From NCBI GenBank assembly GCA_020630435.1, contig JAHDBJ010000002.1:62001-126000 (forward strand): a DNA stretch of 64,000 nt. The letters are read 5' to 3'. Under the pieces are notes generated by a model, which saw only the letters and a program-made list of their open reading frames with translations, made no database searches and was not told the origin of the DNA. This document shows positions 48,161 through 56,650 of the stretch, piece after piece. Every line of letters starts with the position of its first letter. The stretch's first letter is position 1. The translations under genes were made by a program, and so were the position numbers. The stretch is from Saprospiraceae bacterium. Its GTDB lineage: Bacteria; Bacteroidota; Bacteroidia; Chitinophagales; Saprospiraceae.

Positions 48161-48743
48161 TACTTATCCTTTTTCCGTAAAGTTTGTTTTTTTGATTTAA
48201 TTGTTGATTAATTAGTTGCTTTAATTTATTTCTAGCTGTTGAAAGATGCCATTTAGATGTACCTTCACTAATACCAAGCATTTGGGCGATCTCTTTATGA
48301 CTATAACCATCTATTGCAAATAGATTAAAGACTTGGCGATTCATAGGGGGTAATGTATGAATCATTGCTTCAATCTGTTGAGCATCAAATTTTTGTTCTG
48401 CTGCATTAAAATCTATAGGTTCACGATAACTTTCAGGACTTTCAAAATCTGTATATGAAATAGTTTCCCTTTCTTTTTTATACTTTCGATATTCATCAAT
48501 CAAAGTATTAATCATTATACGTTTGGCCCAAGCTTGGAATGGGATTTTGGAGGAATACTTTTCCAAGTTAGTTATTATTTTTAGAAATCCCATATTCAAA
48601 CTGGCTACAGCTTCGGACTCTTCTCTTTTATACCGCATACAGATACCCATTAGCATAGAGAAGCAAACTTTATAAAGTTGCAACTGTGCTTTCCGATCAC
48701 CATTACGGCAATCTTTTAAGAGTTGGGTACTAATACTTTTCAA
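48153..48743 (-). CDS. ECF-type RNA polymerase sigma factor
   Basis: This 196-aa sigma-70 factor has region 2 at about 20-95 (LYKVCFSMLMGICMRYKREE; FQAWAKRIMINTLIDEYRKY) and region 4 at about 130-185 (LPPMNRQVFNLFAIDGYSHK; EIAQMLGISEGTSKWHLSTA). It has no C-terminal extension. It is the first gene of a three-gene operon with the anti-sigma/barrel fusion and a lipoprotein. ECF factors of this layout usually answer to the co-encoded membrane protein. Confidence 0.92.
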   Translation of the reverse strand: MKSISTQLLKDCRNGDRKAQLQLYKVCFSMLMGICMRYKREESEAVASLNMGFLKIITNLEKYSSKIPFQAWAKRIMINTLIDEYRKYKKERETISYTDFESPESYREPIDFNAAEQKFDAQQIEAMIHTLPPMNRQVFNLFAIDGYSHKEIAQMLGISEGTSKWHLSTARNKLKQLINQQLNQKNKLYGKRISNG

Positions 48744-48820
48744 AAATGTTTTTACTTTATTAAATATCTATTAATATACGTACCTAGTATGAACTTTTGT
48801 TGCTTATAAACAACGATTTA

Positions 48821-49600
48821 TTATTCTCCATCATTTCCATAATTTAACTTCATATCTAGCCCCCAGTTAAATTTTATTGAAATAGGGAGGTTGTCTAAAT
48901 TATATTTATACTCAGCAATACAAGGTTGACAAAGGATATCAATCCCAACCAAATAGTCATTCCGATCAACTTTAGTTATATTATTTTTACTCCAATTAAT
49001 AGGATCGGAGATGCCTGTTGGAATTTCTTTTTTATAATTTATTTTATCATCATATTCATAAAAGAATTCATGATCCAATTTCCCTTTTCCATTATAATAT
49101 TCAGACCTTTTTATATTACCATTACTCCAATAATATTTTTCAATTGAAGTATATTCTTGTGTGATTACAAAATATGTTGACTTTTTCTTAATCCGATTTA
49201 TATTATCATACTCATATTCATAAATCCATGATAAGGGTAAATTTTCTCCTGAGTTAACTGAAAAATTATAAATAGCATGAATTGTTCCATTTTCATTGTA
49301 AACGATAGAGTCACGAAAAATTAATTTGCCGTTGTCTTTTCGATAAGTATGATATACATTTAACCTAGAATCTTTATAATTCAGGGTATATTCTTTACCC
49401 AATGAATGGAAATTTTCAATCCTATTTAGTACGCCATCTGACGAATAGGTATGATTTTCTATCCAGCTTTCATCCTTATTTTTATATTCAATTGAAATCA
49501 ACCTATTACCAGAATAGTGTTCAAATCCATTTTCTGTAGAGCAAGAGAAGATAAAAATTGTTAGACTTAGACTTACAATTATTTTTAGTTTATTTCTCAT
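48821..49600 (-). CDS. lipoprotein with YD/MORN-like repeats, function unknown
   Basis: This 259-aa lipoprotein has signal peptide and lipobox IFSC (Cys20). The mature part is built of short repeats with aromatic residues and G/N/D turns (for example YYWSNGNIKRSEYYNGKGKL; WIYEYEYDNINRIKKKSTYF), similar to the YD-type or RHS-like hairpins common in Bacteroidota exports. Its last bases are Gly-Asp-Gly-Glu. No partner is evident; it stands alone. Confidence 0.75.
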   Translation of the reverse strand: MRNKLKIIVSLSLTIFIFSCSTENGFEHYSGNRLISIEYKNKDESWIENHTYSSDGVLNRIENFHSLGKEYTLNYKDSRLNVYHTYRKDNGKLIFRDSIVYNENGTIHAIYNFSVNSGENLPLSWIYEYEYDNINRIKKKSTYFVITQEYTSIEKYYWSNGNIKRSEYYNGKGKLDHEFFYEYDDKINYKKEIPTGISDPINWSKNNITKVDRNDYLVGIDILCQPCIAEYKYNLDNLPISIKFNWGLDMKLNYGNDGE

Positions 49601-49859
49601 GATTTAAAAATACTTTTGTTTTTATATATTAAACACCTTCATTTTTTTTACCAAACTATTCAAAGAATAGAAATAGGCATCTTAAAAATACTTGATTTAA
49701 TTATCTACACGATGGGATAGTCATAAAGGTTGGGGAAAGAAAAGGATTTTTTAATTAAAAAATTGCTTTATTCTAAACAGGACAATAGGAGGATTGTTAA
49801 TAATACAGATGAGGAGTGGAATAGGGGGGATTTAATAAATGTAATTATTTTAATAGTAT

Positions 49860-50462
49860 ATGATATATACCTTGCCCTTTATTGCGGCAGCTATTGGATG
49901 GTTTACCAATTACTTAGCAGTAAAAATGCTTTTTCATCCGAAGAAGCCTATCAATTTATTGGGATTTACCCTACAAGGGATTTTCCCAAAGCGACAGGTA
50001 CTCATTGCACAAAAAATAGGAAAAGTAGTGGCAGATGAACTGTTGACGATGGATGATATAAAAAAAAGAGTAGTAGATGAAAAAAGCATGAACACTATTT
50101 ATAAGAATGTAGCAGAGCGGATGGATGGTTTTTTAGAAGAAAAAGTTGGTAAAGCCATGCCTCTAGTTGCACTCTTAACACCCCAACGAATGAAAGATAG
50201 AGTTCGAGATGAAATTTTGAAAGAAGTTAAAATCCAATTGCCTAAAATGGTCGATAAATATATGATTTATGTTGAGGAAACTCTTGATATTGAAGAAATG
50301 ATAAGTGATAAATTTGCTCAACTCTCTACTGATAAATTAGAAACGGTTCTAAATAATATACTCGCCAAGGAATTTCGGTTTATCGAAATTATAGGAGCTA
50401 TTATTGGTTTTATAGTAGGTTGGATACAGATTGGTTTACTTGTCTTAGGAGGAAATCTATAA
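49860..50462 (+). CDS. DUF445-family membrane protein
   Basis: The 200-aa protein opens with the DUF445 signature FIAAAIGWFTNYLAVKMLFH, then RPFFPKRQ-like GIFPKRQVLIAQKIGKVVAD, a helical cytoplasmic or periplasmic region, and a C-terminal span (IGAIIGFIVGWIQIGLLVLG). DUF445 proteins are membrane-anchored with unknown role; this one is of the short form. An upstream overlapping frame was rejected in favour of this one. Its transcript ends in the 15-bp stem terminator at 50463-50498, which is a copy of the tRNA-Gln terminator. Confidence 0.88.
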   Translation: MIYTLPFIAAAIGWFTNYLAVKMLFHPKKPINLLGFTLQGIFPKRQVLIAQKIGKVVADELLTMDDIKKRVVDEKSMNTIYKNVAERMDGFLEEKVGKAMPLVALLTPQRMKDRVRDEILKEVKIQLPKMVDKYMIYVEETLDIEEMISDKFAQLSTDKLETVLNNILAKEFRFIEIIGAIIGFIVGWIQIGLLVLGGNL

Positions 50463-50516
50463 AAAACGCTTCAAGAAACTTAATTCTTGAAGCGTTTTGC
50501 TGTTGCTCTACAAGGA
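50461..50516. repeat. direct repeat 1: partial copy of tRNA-Gln 3' end plus terminator
   Basis: These 56 bp match 51278-51333 at about 53 positions. They contain the terminator stem (AAAACGCTTCAAGAA with its complement, 50463-50498) and the last bases of a tRNA-like 3' end (TGTTGCTCTACAAGGA on the plus strand). The acceptor side has mutated (CTCTA instead of CCCCA) and the rest of the tRNA is absent. The repeat ends immediately beyond the DUF445 stop codon. Confidence 0.8.
50463..50498. terminator. terminator after the DUF445 gene
   Basis: A perfect 15-bp stem (50463-50477 with 50484-50498) with the 6-base loop ACTTAA ends in TTTT on the plus strand and A-run/T-run on the other, so it can work in both directions. 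It starts directly after the DUF445 stop codon. It is almost identical to the tRNA-Gln terminator 0.8 kb away. Confidence 0.8.
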
Positions 50517-50606
50517 CTGGGGTTTATTAATTTAACTGCTTGGTTTATAGTTGTTTGTTGTTTTTAATTGCTACTTTGGGTACAAAAAGTGATTAAATCA
50601 ATTCCA

Positions 50607-51067
50607 TTAACTAAAGAGATAAATATAATCTTTAAATAGGAATAGTTTACCCCTTTTTGCTCTAGTCATTTCTTCTAATATACCTAAATTTTCTAATTCG
50701 TTTAATATTTTATAAACTGAAGGCGAAGATAAATGGGTTAGTTCTTTTACTATTTGAGCATCAATAATAGGCTTTTGAAATAAATAATTGATAACTATTT
50801 GGACATTTGCAGGACGACTAGACAATCCTTGTAATTTTGCTTCTATATCCTTTTGTAATTTAAGAACATTATCAAATGTAGTAATACTACTTTTTGCAGT
50901 TTCAATGATGCCAACTAAAAAAACTTAAACCATTGAAGTAGATTACTTTTCTCTCGAACTAATGTCAAGTTATCATAGTATAAAGTTCTATTTCGCTCAA
51001 AAAAATCGGATAGGTAAAGAATGGGTTGTTTTAAGATTCCTTTTTCTACTAGATAAAGCATAATCAT
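50607..51067 (-). pseudogene. truncated and frameshifted Fic-family gene remnant
   Basis: On the minus strand the frame from ATG 51067 encodes MIMLYLVEKGILKQPILYLS and a following VREKSNLLQWFKFF, the segment that in Fic proteins comes right after the catalytic HPFxxGNGR motif. The frame stops at a run of seven Ts (50917-50923 on the plus strand shows seven As). One added base restores the frame into VGIIETAKSSITTFDNV and the C-terminal winged helix SSPSVYKILNELENLGILEE with RGKLFLF, ending at 50607. The AMPylation core with its motif is missing. I conclude it is a decayed fic remnant. Confidence 0.75.
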
Positions 51068-51078
51068 CTTTAGTTAAG

Positions 51079-51092
51079 TTTGTTTAAACAAA
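51079..51092. promoter_or_regulatory. 14-bp palindrome, possible operator of the fic remnant
   Basis: The palindrome TTTGTTTAAACAAA lies 11 bp upstream of the remnant's first ATG on the minus strand. It is flanked by an inverted pair TTAGTTAA (51070-51077) and TTAACTAA (51125-51132). A minus-strand TAATTTTG box (51160-51167) lies further upstream. This is plausible as the left-over promoter/operator of the original gene; no experiment-like proof is available from sequence. Confidence 0.35.
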
Positions 51093-51277
51093 GATGTGCC
51101 TTATTTAAAAAAAAAAGCAAAAAATTAACTAAGGAGATATTTAATTAAATTTTTCCATGCAAAATTAATTAAGGTTGAAGTATTCTAATTTTTCTGCTCA
51201 AAAGTGATTTTAAAGTTTGCTTTCCTTTTATTCAATCTGTTGAACCTATTTTTTTGGAGCTACATTTATAATGTATA

Positions 51278-51333
51278 AAAAAACGCTCCAAGAAACTTAA
51301 TTCTTGAAGCGTTTTGCTGTTGCCCCACAAGGA
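51278..51333. repeat. direct repeat 2: tRNA-Gln 3' end plus terminator
   Basis: This is the intact partner of 50461-50516. It spans the terminator stem and the last 14 nt of the functional tRNA-Gln gene. Direct repeats made of a tRNA 3' end plus downstream bases are typical attL/attR products of tRNA-targeted integration. Confidence 0.75.
51280..51315 (-). terminator. terminator of tRNA-Gln
   Basis: A 15-bp stem with one mismatched pair (AAAACGCTCCAAGAA at 51280-51294 with TTCTTGAAGCGTTTT at 51301-51315) and loop ACTTAA lies directly after the tRNA 3' end on the minus strand, followed by a T-run. Confidence 0.8.
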
Positions 51334-51390
51334 TTCGAACCTTGACAAACGGCACCAAAAACCGGTGTGCTACCGTTACACCATGGGGCA
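51320..51390 (-). tRNA. tRNA-Gln (anticodon TTG)
   Basis: On the minus strand the acceptor stem TGCCCCA pairs with TGGGGCA. The D arm is GTGT/GCAC with the loop AACGGTA. The anticodon arm CCGGT-TTTTGGT-GCCGT places TTG at positions 34-36, with a mismatch at the outer pair. The T arm is CAAGG-TTCGAAT-CCTTG. The 3' CCA is not encoded. The first pair is U-A, as in glutamine tRNAs. It is followed by its own terminator. Confidence 0.9.
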
Positions 51391-51460
51391 AGCCCTATTT
51401 TAATGCGACGCAAATTTATAACATTTTTTAAAACAAAAAAAGTTCCTTGGATTATTTTAT

Positions 51461-51468
51461 TATTTTTG
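51461..51468 (+). promoter_or_regulatory. possible -7 box (TATTTTTG) of the DUF2723 gene
   Basis: A TAnnTTTG match lies 36 bp upstream of the ATG at 51505. No -33 TTG at 17-23 bp was found, so this is a weak call in AT-rich DNA. Confidence 0.35.
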
Positions 51469-51504
51469 CACAAATTTTTTTTATAAAAATATCAAAATTG
51501 TAGA

Positions 51505-54500
51505 ATGGGGTTTAAAAAAATTCTAAATATTGTTGGTTGGATTGTTTTTGCCATTGCCACAATTGTATACTTCTTATCAGCTGAATCTACAGGGAGTTTG
51601 TGGGATTGTGGGGAGTTTATTGCTGGAGCATATAAGCTAGAAGTAGTGCATCCACCTGGAGCATCTTTATTTGTACTTATAGGTAGAATGTTTGTCTTAG
51701 TGGCTGAAATCTTTACAGATACAGAGGCGCATCCTGAGAATATTTCTTTTGCCGTTAACCTAATGTCTGGTATCTGTACAGCATTTACGGCCTTGTTTGT
51801 ATGTTGGACAACAGGGATATTTTCTAAAATTGCTTTAGTGGGTAGACAGGAAGAACCAAACGAAGATCAAATCATTCCCATTGCGGGGGCAGCACTTGCT
51901 GGTGGTTTGACAGCAGCTTTTTGTTCTTCCATATGGTTTTCGGCAGTAGAAGGAGAAGTGTATGCACTATCTACAATGTTTACTGCTTTAGTAGTCTGGA
52001 GTATGGCAAAATGGTATAATCTACCAGATAATCCACATAATGATCGATGGGTTGTCTTTGCAATATATATGGCAGGCTTATCTATAGGTGTTCACTTACT
52101 TAGTTTATTGACATTTCCTGCATTAGGTATTTTATATTATTTGAAAAAATATAAAGATAATTCTCTCCTAGGAATGCTTATCGCCGCAGTTGGAGGCGTC
52201 CTAGTAATGGGTTTTATCCAAATTACTGTGATTTTAGGAGTTCCTAAATTATGGTCTTTCTTTGAATTTTTTGCTGTAAACTCTTTGGGAATGCCTATCC
52301 ATTCTGGGATTATTTTTGTGATATTGCTTTTTGCGGGGCTATTATTCTTTGGGTTTAGAATGGCGCATCAACGAGGAAGCCAATTGCTACAAAATGCCTT
52401 AGTCGCCTTAACTTTAGTGTTAGTAGGATTTTCCACCATTGGGGTTATTGTGATTCGTGCCAATGCGAAGACACCTATTAGCATGAATAGCAATACCAAT
52501 GTGATGCGTTTGATTCCTTATCTGAATAGAGAACAATATGGAGAACGACCATTATTGTATGGACCACATTATGCTGCGGAGATAAAGAGCGTTGATAAGG
52601 TTGAAGACCGTTATGATTATGATGAAAAATCAGGAACGTACAAGATCGTTGATCAGAAATTGAAATACGTCTACGATAATAAAGATAAAATGCCCTTTCC
52701 TCGATTAAGCCATTCGGAAGGTAGTCGACCTGTACTTTATCAAAGAGAATGGGATATTAGTAACCCGCCAACCTTTGGAGAAAATCTATGGTTTTTTATG
52801 AAGTATCAAGTAGGGTGGATGTATGTTCGTTACTTTATGTGGAATTTTTCAGGGAGGCAAAATGGAGAGCAAGGTTTCAATCCAATGGATAAATCGAAAG
52901 GGCATTGGATTACAGGAATCCCTTTTATTGATAATCTAAAACTATACAATCAAAGCGAACTGCCCGATGTCATGCGTTATGACAATTCCAGAAATAAATA
53001 CTATATGTTGCCTTTTATTTTTGGATTACTAGGTTTTTTCTTTTTGTTTAAAAATAGACCAAATGAGGCCTTTGCTTTGTTAGTATTATTTTTTATGACG
53101 GGGCTTGCTATCATTATCTATTCCAATCAGCCGCCAAGAGAACCAAGGGAACGAGATTATGTATTAACAGGGTCCTTCTTTACTTATTCGATGTTTGTGG
53201 GAATGGGGGTATTGGCAATATTTGGGTTATTAAAAGATAAATTAGCACCCAAAATGGCGGGTTATATTGCAACAGCTATAGTCTTGCTTGCACCGTTGTT
53301 AATGGCGACTCAAAATTTTGACGATCATAGTAGAAGAGGGCATTATGGAGCAAGCGATTATGCGAGTAATTTTTTGAATTCTGTTGACCAAAATTCAATT
53401 ATATTTACTTATGGTGATAACGATACCTATCCATTATGGTATGCTCAAGAGGTAGAAGAAATTCGGACAGATGTAAGGGTTATCAATTTAAGTTTGATAC
53501 AGGTCGATTGGTATATAGATTTATTACGTAGGAAAGTTAACAAATCAGCACCTATCAAAATGACATTACCAAGTGAGGCTTATCAAGGGCGAAGTATGGT
53601 TCAAGTACCATATTTGGATGACGGAAAACCTGATTCACCGATGAATTACCAATCGGTTATGAACTTTATCGCAAGCCGTAAAGATCAAAAATATCTTCCA
53701 ACTAAAGTGTTTTCTATTCCTGTCAATAAACAAGCAGTGATTAACCAAGGAGGTATTGATACTTCTGAACAAAGCAAGATTTTGCCAAATATTCAATTTA
53801 CCTTACCTCTACATGGAGCAGGTACTAAATATGCCTTAAAAGGTGATTTGGCCTTATTAGATATTATAGCCTCTAATATTAATGATAGACCGATTTATTT
53901 TGCAGTTACTATACCTGATCCTAGTAAAGGATTATTGGGACTAAAAGATTATACTCAACTAGAAGGTTTAGCACTACGGTTAGTGCCTATCAAATACAAA
54001 CCAGATGCTAGATTTAGTCAAATGCAGTCGATGAGTCTAGGACTTACAAAAGAGGATAAAATGTATGATAACATTATGAATAAGTGGAAATGGGGAAATT
54101 TTGACAAATTAGATACACATATTAATGAAAAGTATGGACCAAGTGTTCAAAGTATGCGTATTGCCTTTTTAAGAGTTATTAGAAAATATATAGATAATAA
54201 ACAAAATAAGGAAGCTGTAGCTCTTATTGATAAGTATTTTGAAGCATTCCCTAATATGAATTTCCCTTATGATTATGCTTCTTTTGAAGTAATGAGAAGT
54301 TATGGTGAAGCAGGAGAATGGGAAAAAACAAAGCCACATCTTGAAATCTTGTTGGATAATATTGAACAGAATTTGAACTTTTTTGTCTCAATGGATGATA
54401 ATATCTTGAGGACTAGTTATGCATCAGATTTTAATGCGAATGTACAGACCTTACAGAATATCATGGCGCTTGCTTACCAACAAAAAGATAAAGCCTATTT

Positions 54501-54588
54501 AGATGGTTTAAATCAACGATTTGCTGCCTATAAATCGTTATTTGATCAACAACAAGGACGAGATAGAGGGAATCCAGTTCAGGATTAA
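51505..54588 (+). CDS. DUF2723 membrane protein, protein O-glycosyltransferase-like
   Basis: This 1027-aa protein has an N-terminal DUF2723 domain with about ten spans. It starts GWIVFAIATIVYFLSAEST, then GSLWDCGEFIAGAYKLEVVH with PPGASLFVLIGR, where the Asp and Glu of DCGEF are the conserved GT-C-like acidic residues. Further spans follow to about 610, with QPPREPRERDYVLTGSFF. The C-terminal 400 aa are soluble: a YGDNDTYPLWY segment and helical repeats. Members of this family are proposed lipid-linked glycosyl- or mannosyltransferases. It is a single gene ended by the hairpin at 54623-54658. Confidence 0.9.
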   Translation: MGFKKILNIVGWIVFAIATIVYFLSAESTGSLWDCGEFIAGAYKLEVVHPPGASLFVLIGRMFVLVAEIFTDTEAHPENISFAVNLMSGICTAFTALFVCWTTGIFSKIALVGRQEEPNEDQIIPIAGAALAGGLTAAFCSSIWFSAVEGEVYALSTMFTALVVWSMAKWYNLPDNPHNDRWVVFAIYMAGLSIGVHLLSLLTFPALGILYYLKKYKDNSLLGMLIAAVGGVLVMGFIQITVILGVPKLWSFFEFFAVNSLGMPIHSGIIFVILLFAGLLFFGFRMAHQRGSQLLQNALVALTLVLVGFSTIGVIVIRANAKTPISMNSNTNVMRLIPYLNREQYGERPLLYGPHYAAEIKSVDKVEDRYDYDEKSGTYKIVDQKLKYVYDNKDKMPFPRLSHSEGSRPVLYQREWDISNPPTFGENLWFFMKYQVGWMYVRYFMWNFSGRQNGEQGFNPMDKSKGHWITGIPFIDNLKLYNQSELPDVMRYDNSRNKYYMLPFIFGLLGFFFLFKNRPNEAFALLVLFFMTGLAIIIYSNQPPREPRERDYVLTGSFFTYSMFVGMGVLAIFGLLKDKLAPKMAGYIATAIVLLAPLLMATQNFDDHSRRGHYGASDYASNFLNSVDQNSIIFTYGDNDTYPLWYAQEVEEIRTDVRVINLSLIQVDWYIDLLRRKVNKSAPIKMTLPSEAYQGRSMVQVPYLDDGKPDSPMNYQSVMNFIASRKDQKYLPTKVFSIPVNKQAVINQGGIDTSEQSKILPNIQFTLPLHGAGTKYALKGDLALLDIIASNINDRPIYFAVTIPDPSKGLLGLKDYTQLEGLALRLVPIKYKPDARFSQMQSMSLGLTKEDKMYDNIMNKWKWGNFDKLDTHINEKYGPSVQSMRIAFLRVIRKYIDNKQNKEAVALIDKYFEAFPNMNFPYDYASFEVMRSYGEAGEWEKTKPHLEILLDNIEQNLNFFVSMDDNILRTSYASDFNANVQTLQNIMALAYQQKDKAYLDGLNQRFAAYKSLFDQQQGRDRGNPVQD

Positions 54589-54622
54589 AGGTTAGAATTT
54601 TTCAAGAAGTAAATTCGAGAGA

Positions 54623-54658
54623 AAAACGCTTGATTCAATATACTGAATCAAGCGTTTT
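54623..54658 (+). terminator. terminator of the DUF2723 gene
   Basis: A perfect 15-bp stem (AAAACGCTTGATTCA at 54623-54637 with its complement at 54644-54658) with the loop ATATAC ends in TTTT, 35 bp after the stop codon. Confidence 0.85.
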
Positions 54659-54788
54659 AGTTATTGGTACAATAGAGAACATATAGAGAGGAAATATTCA
54701 AATTTATAATGCTAACGGGATAAAAATGCGTGAAGAAGAAAGAATAATGAGTGATGTATTTGTTAAACAAATAGAAGAATCTAAATAG
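54654..54788 (+). pseudogene. 3' fragment of a 208-aa-type lipoprotein gene
   Basis: The bases from GTTTTAGTTATTGGTAC onward match the last ~130 bp of the lipoprotein gene at 60199-60825. The C-terminus NIQIYNANGIKMREEERIMS and VKQIEESK corresponds to NIQIYNTNGITTCEGERIAN and AKQIEEPK. A 2-base deletion at GAGAG shifts the frame upstream of this part. The match starts inside the T-run of the DUF2723 terminator. No start codon and no N-terminal part are present, so it cannot be expressed as the full protein. Confidence 0.8.
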
Positions 54789-54813
54789 TTCTTTTGTCTC
54801 CAAAAGCTAGTTG

Positions 54814-54842
54814 AAGCTGTCTCGGAATAAACGAGACAGCTT
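54814..54842 (+). terminator. terminator copied with the lipoprotein fragment
   Basis: The 11-bp stem AAGCTGTCTCG/CGAGACAGCTT with a 7-base loop is followed by TTTT. The same hairpin, with a few changes, follows the intact 208-aa lipoprotein gene at 60843-60871, so terminator and gene end were duplicated together. Confidence 0.8.
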
Positions 54843-54881
54843 TTTTATCGTTTTAGGATACTATAAACATTTATCTATAGC

Positions 54882-54950
54882 TTTATTTATTTTGTATATA
54901 CACTTGTGTAAAATAATAATACACTTAATCAAAAGCCCTACCACAGGCAT
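54882..54950 (+). repeat. 69-bp direct repeat upstream of the 425-aa lipoprotein (copy A)
   Basis: It matches 56651-56719 at about 64 of 69 positions and contains TATACACTTGTGTAAAATA and AATCAAAAGCCCTACCACAGG. Both copies lie 150-270 bp upstream of one of the two paralogous lipoprotein genes, so the duplication included the upstream region. Confidence 0.8.
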
Positions 54951-55022
54951 GGATGTTTATCTAATTTCGGCCTGAAAATTTATTTAATATAAATCTTATT
55001 CTTTGGTGTGAATAGACATCAT

Positions 55023-55185
55023 GAAGTTGTTTAATAATGAAGGTTGATTTTAATTATAAGTGCTTGTATTTCAAGATAAAGCTCCATTCTTTTTTCGTAG
55101 CCTTAGCTACGGTGAAAAGAATTAGCTGAAATATTGAGATACAATGACTTGTAAATAATTCATCATTCTATTTTTAAACAGCTTC
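55023..55185. repeat. foldback repeat (GAAGTTGTTTAA ends), copy 3
   Basis: The 163-bp element has ends GAAGTTGTTTAATAATGA and TTTTTAAACAGCTTC. The interior can fold on itself: a left arm with AAGTGCTTGTATTTCAAGAT and a right arm with its rough complement, around a tip GTAGC-CTTA-GCTAC. It ends 31 bp upstream of the 425-aa lipoprotein start, so it is probably in the 5' untranslated region or promoter. The copy at 59987-60149 has the same length and layout. Confidence 0.8.
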
Positions 55186-55215
55186 CATATCAGAGAATAT
55201 AAAAATGAAAAAATT

Positions 55216-56493
55216 ATGAAACTATATTTCATGCCAATCCTCCTTTGTTCAATGTTAATTATTTCTTGTCAAAAAGATAAAGATCTAATTTCAAAAGATA
55301 CTATACAAAACACCATGAATACGAATTCAAATGCAAGAACAACTACAGGAGCAGTTGCAAAACTAGATCCTCCAACAGTAATAGAAGGTAGATACTCATT
55401 CCGTGATTTTGAGCATCTTACAAGTCTTTATCTATATTTAGATCAAATGTATACTGATGATGATCAGAGATTTAATGATTTTGTCAGTAAAAATGAAAAA
55501 ATTACATCCGTTCATACTCTATTACATACAGATGTCTTTTCAGATCCAAAAGAACGCTACCAACCATTTTTAACTGATCCTATTATGATGGCTCTTGTCA
55601 ATGAGCATTTTGAGTACCAAATTGGAGAATATCTTGTGACTTACATGAATAATGATAAGTTGTTATTATCGGATGCAACTGATAAAAGAGTACAACATTT
55701 AATTAGAGCAATGGAAAAAGGAATAGAACTAGATATCGAGTCTATTCCAGAAGGTGCTTTATGGGTAGATGATACGGATCAAAATGCTTTCAAAAAACTA
55801 TGTACTTGTAGTCTTAATATAGTGAAAATAAATTGTAGCCAAATTAAAGTATATGGGAATTGTAAAAATTTATGGGGAGCTTCGGGGAAAGGAACAGTTA
55901 ATGTAAACATTAATAATATATTTCCTCCGATTAATGAAACACATACTGTAAGTGGAAACTACGACTTTATCTATACTATGCCAACGCCTGATCCATATAT
56001 TCTAGTTAGTGTTTCTACTGACCCTAAATGCCCAACAGGGCATACACAATATGAGGATTATGTATATAATGATACAAACTCTTGTGATCCAAGAGATAGT
56101 AATACTGGATGGTTATGGAGTGAGGACAATGTGAATCAAGGACTTTCTCATAGAACAGCAGCGTACAAGAATTGCTGGTCTACTTATGAAGAAGCTCAAG
56201 CCTATTCAAAACATAAGTATAATGGTGTTTGGTATGACAGTCCTTCAGATTTAGAAGTTACAATAGATGCTTCAAGAAAATGGGAATGGGATTGTACTGA
56301 TGCAGGTTTTGAATCAGAGACAAAAACAGGTCACAAAAAAAGTATAAGAGCTAGGGTCAATACGGGATTTCAGCGTAGTTTTTCCCACTGTGATGGAGAT
56401 GTACAAGGTACTTTCAAAAAGACATTAAATTGGAATGGTATGACTTGGGATATTAATGGGTTTGGTGATGTAGATTTTGAATGTTGCGATTAA
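55216..56493 (+). CDS. secreted lipoprotein, paralogue 1 of a duplicated family
   Basis: The 425-aa product has a signal peptide with lipobox IISC (Cys18), then an Asn/Thr-rich stretch. A conserved helical domain follows (about 55-190: YSFRDFEHLTSLYLYLDQ, LLSDATDKRVQHLIRAMEKG). The C-terminal half is rich in Cys and aromatic residues (LCTCSLNIVKINCSQIKVYG, ending DINGFGDVDFECCD). I recognise no named family. It is clearly paralogous to the next gene along the whole length and has its own terminator at 56576-56616. It is likely outer-membrane or surface exposed; function unknown. Confidence 0.75.
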   Translation: MKLYFMPILLCSMLIISCQKDKDLISKDTIQNTMNTNSNARTTTGAVAKLDPPTVIEGRYSFRDFEHLTSLYLYLDQMYTDDDQRFNDFVSKNEKITSVHTLLHTDVFSDPKERYQPFLTDPIMMALVNEHFEYQIGEYLVTYMNNDKLLLSDATDKRVQHLIRAMEKGIELDIESIPEGALWVDDTDQNAFKKLCTCSLNIVKINCSQIKVYGNCKNLWGASGKGTVNVNINNIFPPINETHTVSGNYDFIYTMPTPDPYILVSVSTDPKCPTGHTQYEDYVYNDTNSCDPRDSNTGWLWSEDNVNQGLSHRTAAYKNCWSTYEEAQAYSKHKYNGVWYDSPSDLEVTIDASRKWEWDCTDAGFESETKTGHKKSIRARVNTGFQRSFSHCDGDVQGTFKKTLNWNGMTWDINGFGDVDFECCD

Positions 56494-56575
56494 TTTGTTT
56501 AAAAAGGAAATGCAGAACTAAAAACGATGTTTAGAATTTAGTATCGTATTTCTCATACTTTCTACGATTTAAAGT

Positions 56576-56616
56576 GTAGCCAAATTAAGTGAGTGCTTAG
56601 TTTGGCTACCTTTTTT
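56576..56616 (+). terminator. terminator of lipoprotein paralogue 1
   Basis: A 14-bp stem with one G-T-type change (GTAGCCAAATTAAG with CTTAGTTTGGCTAC) around the loop TGAGTG is followed by CTTTTTT. It lies 83 bp after the stop codon. Confidence 0.85.
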
Positions 56617-56650
56617 GTGTTAACTAGGAATGTTTAAGCCCTCATATAAT

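Noticed and set aside
49730-50038. 102-codon frame overlapping the DUF445 gene start
   Set aside because: Its sequence has no family features, and the overlapping frame from 49860 has the full DUF445 signature.
50917-50923. Programmed frameshift in the fic remnant
   Set aside because: A slippery T-run exists, but the N-terminal catalytic part is absent, so recoding would not give a working enzyme; decay is the simpler explanation.
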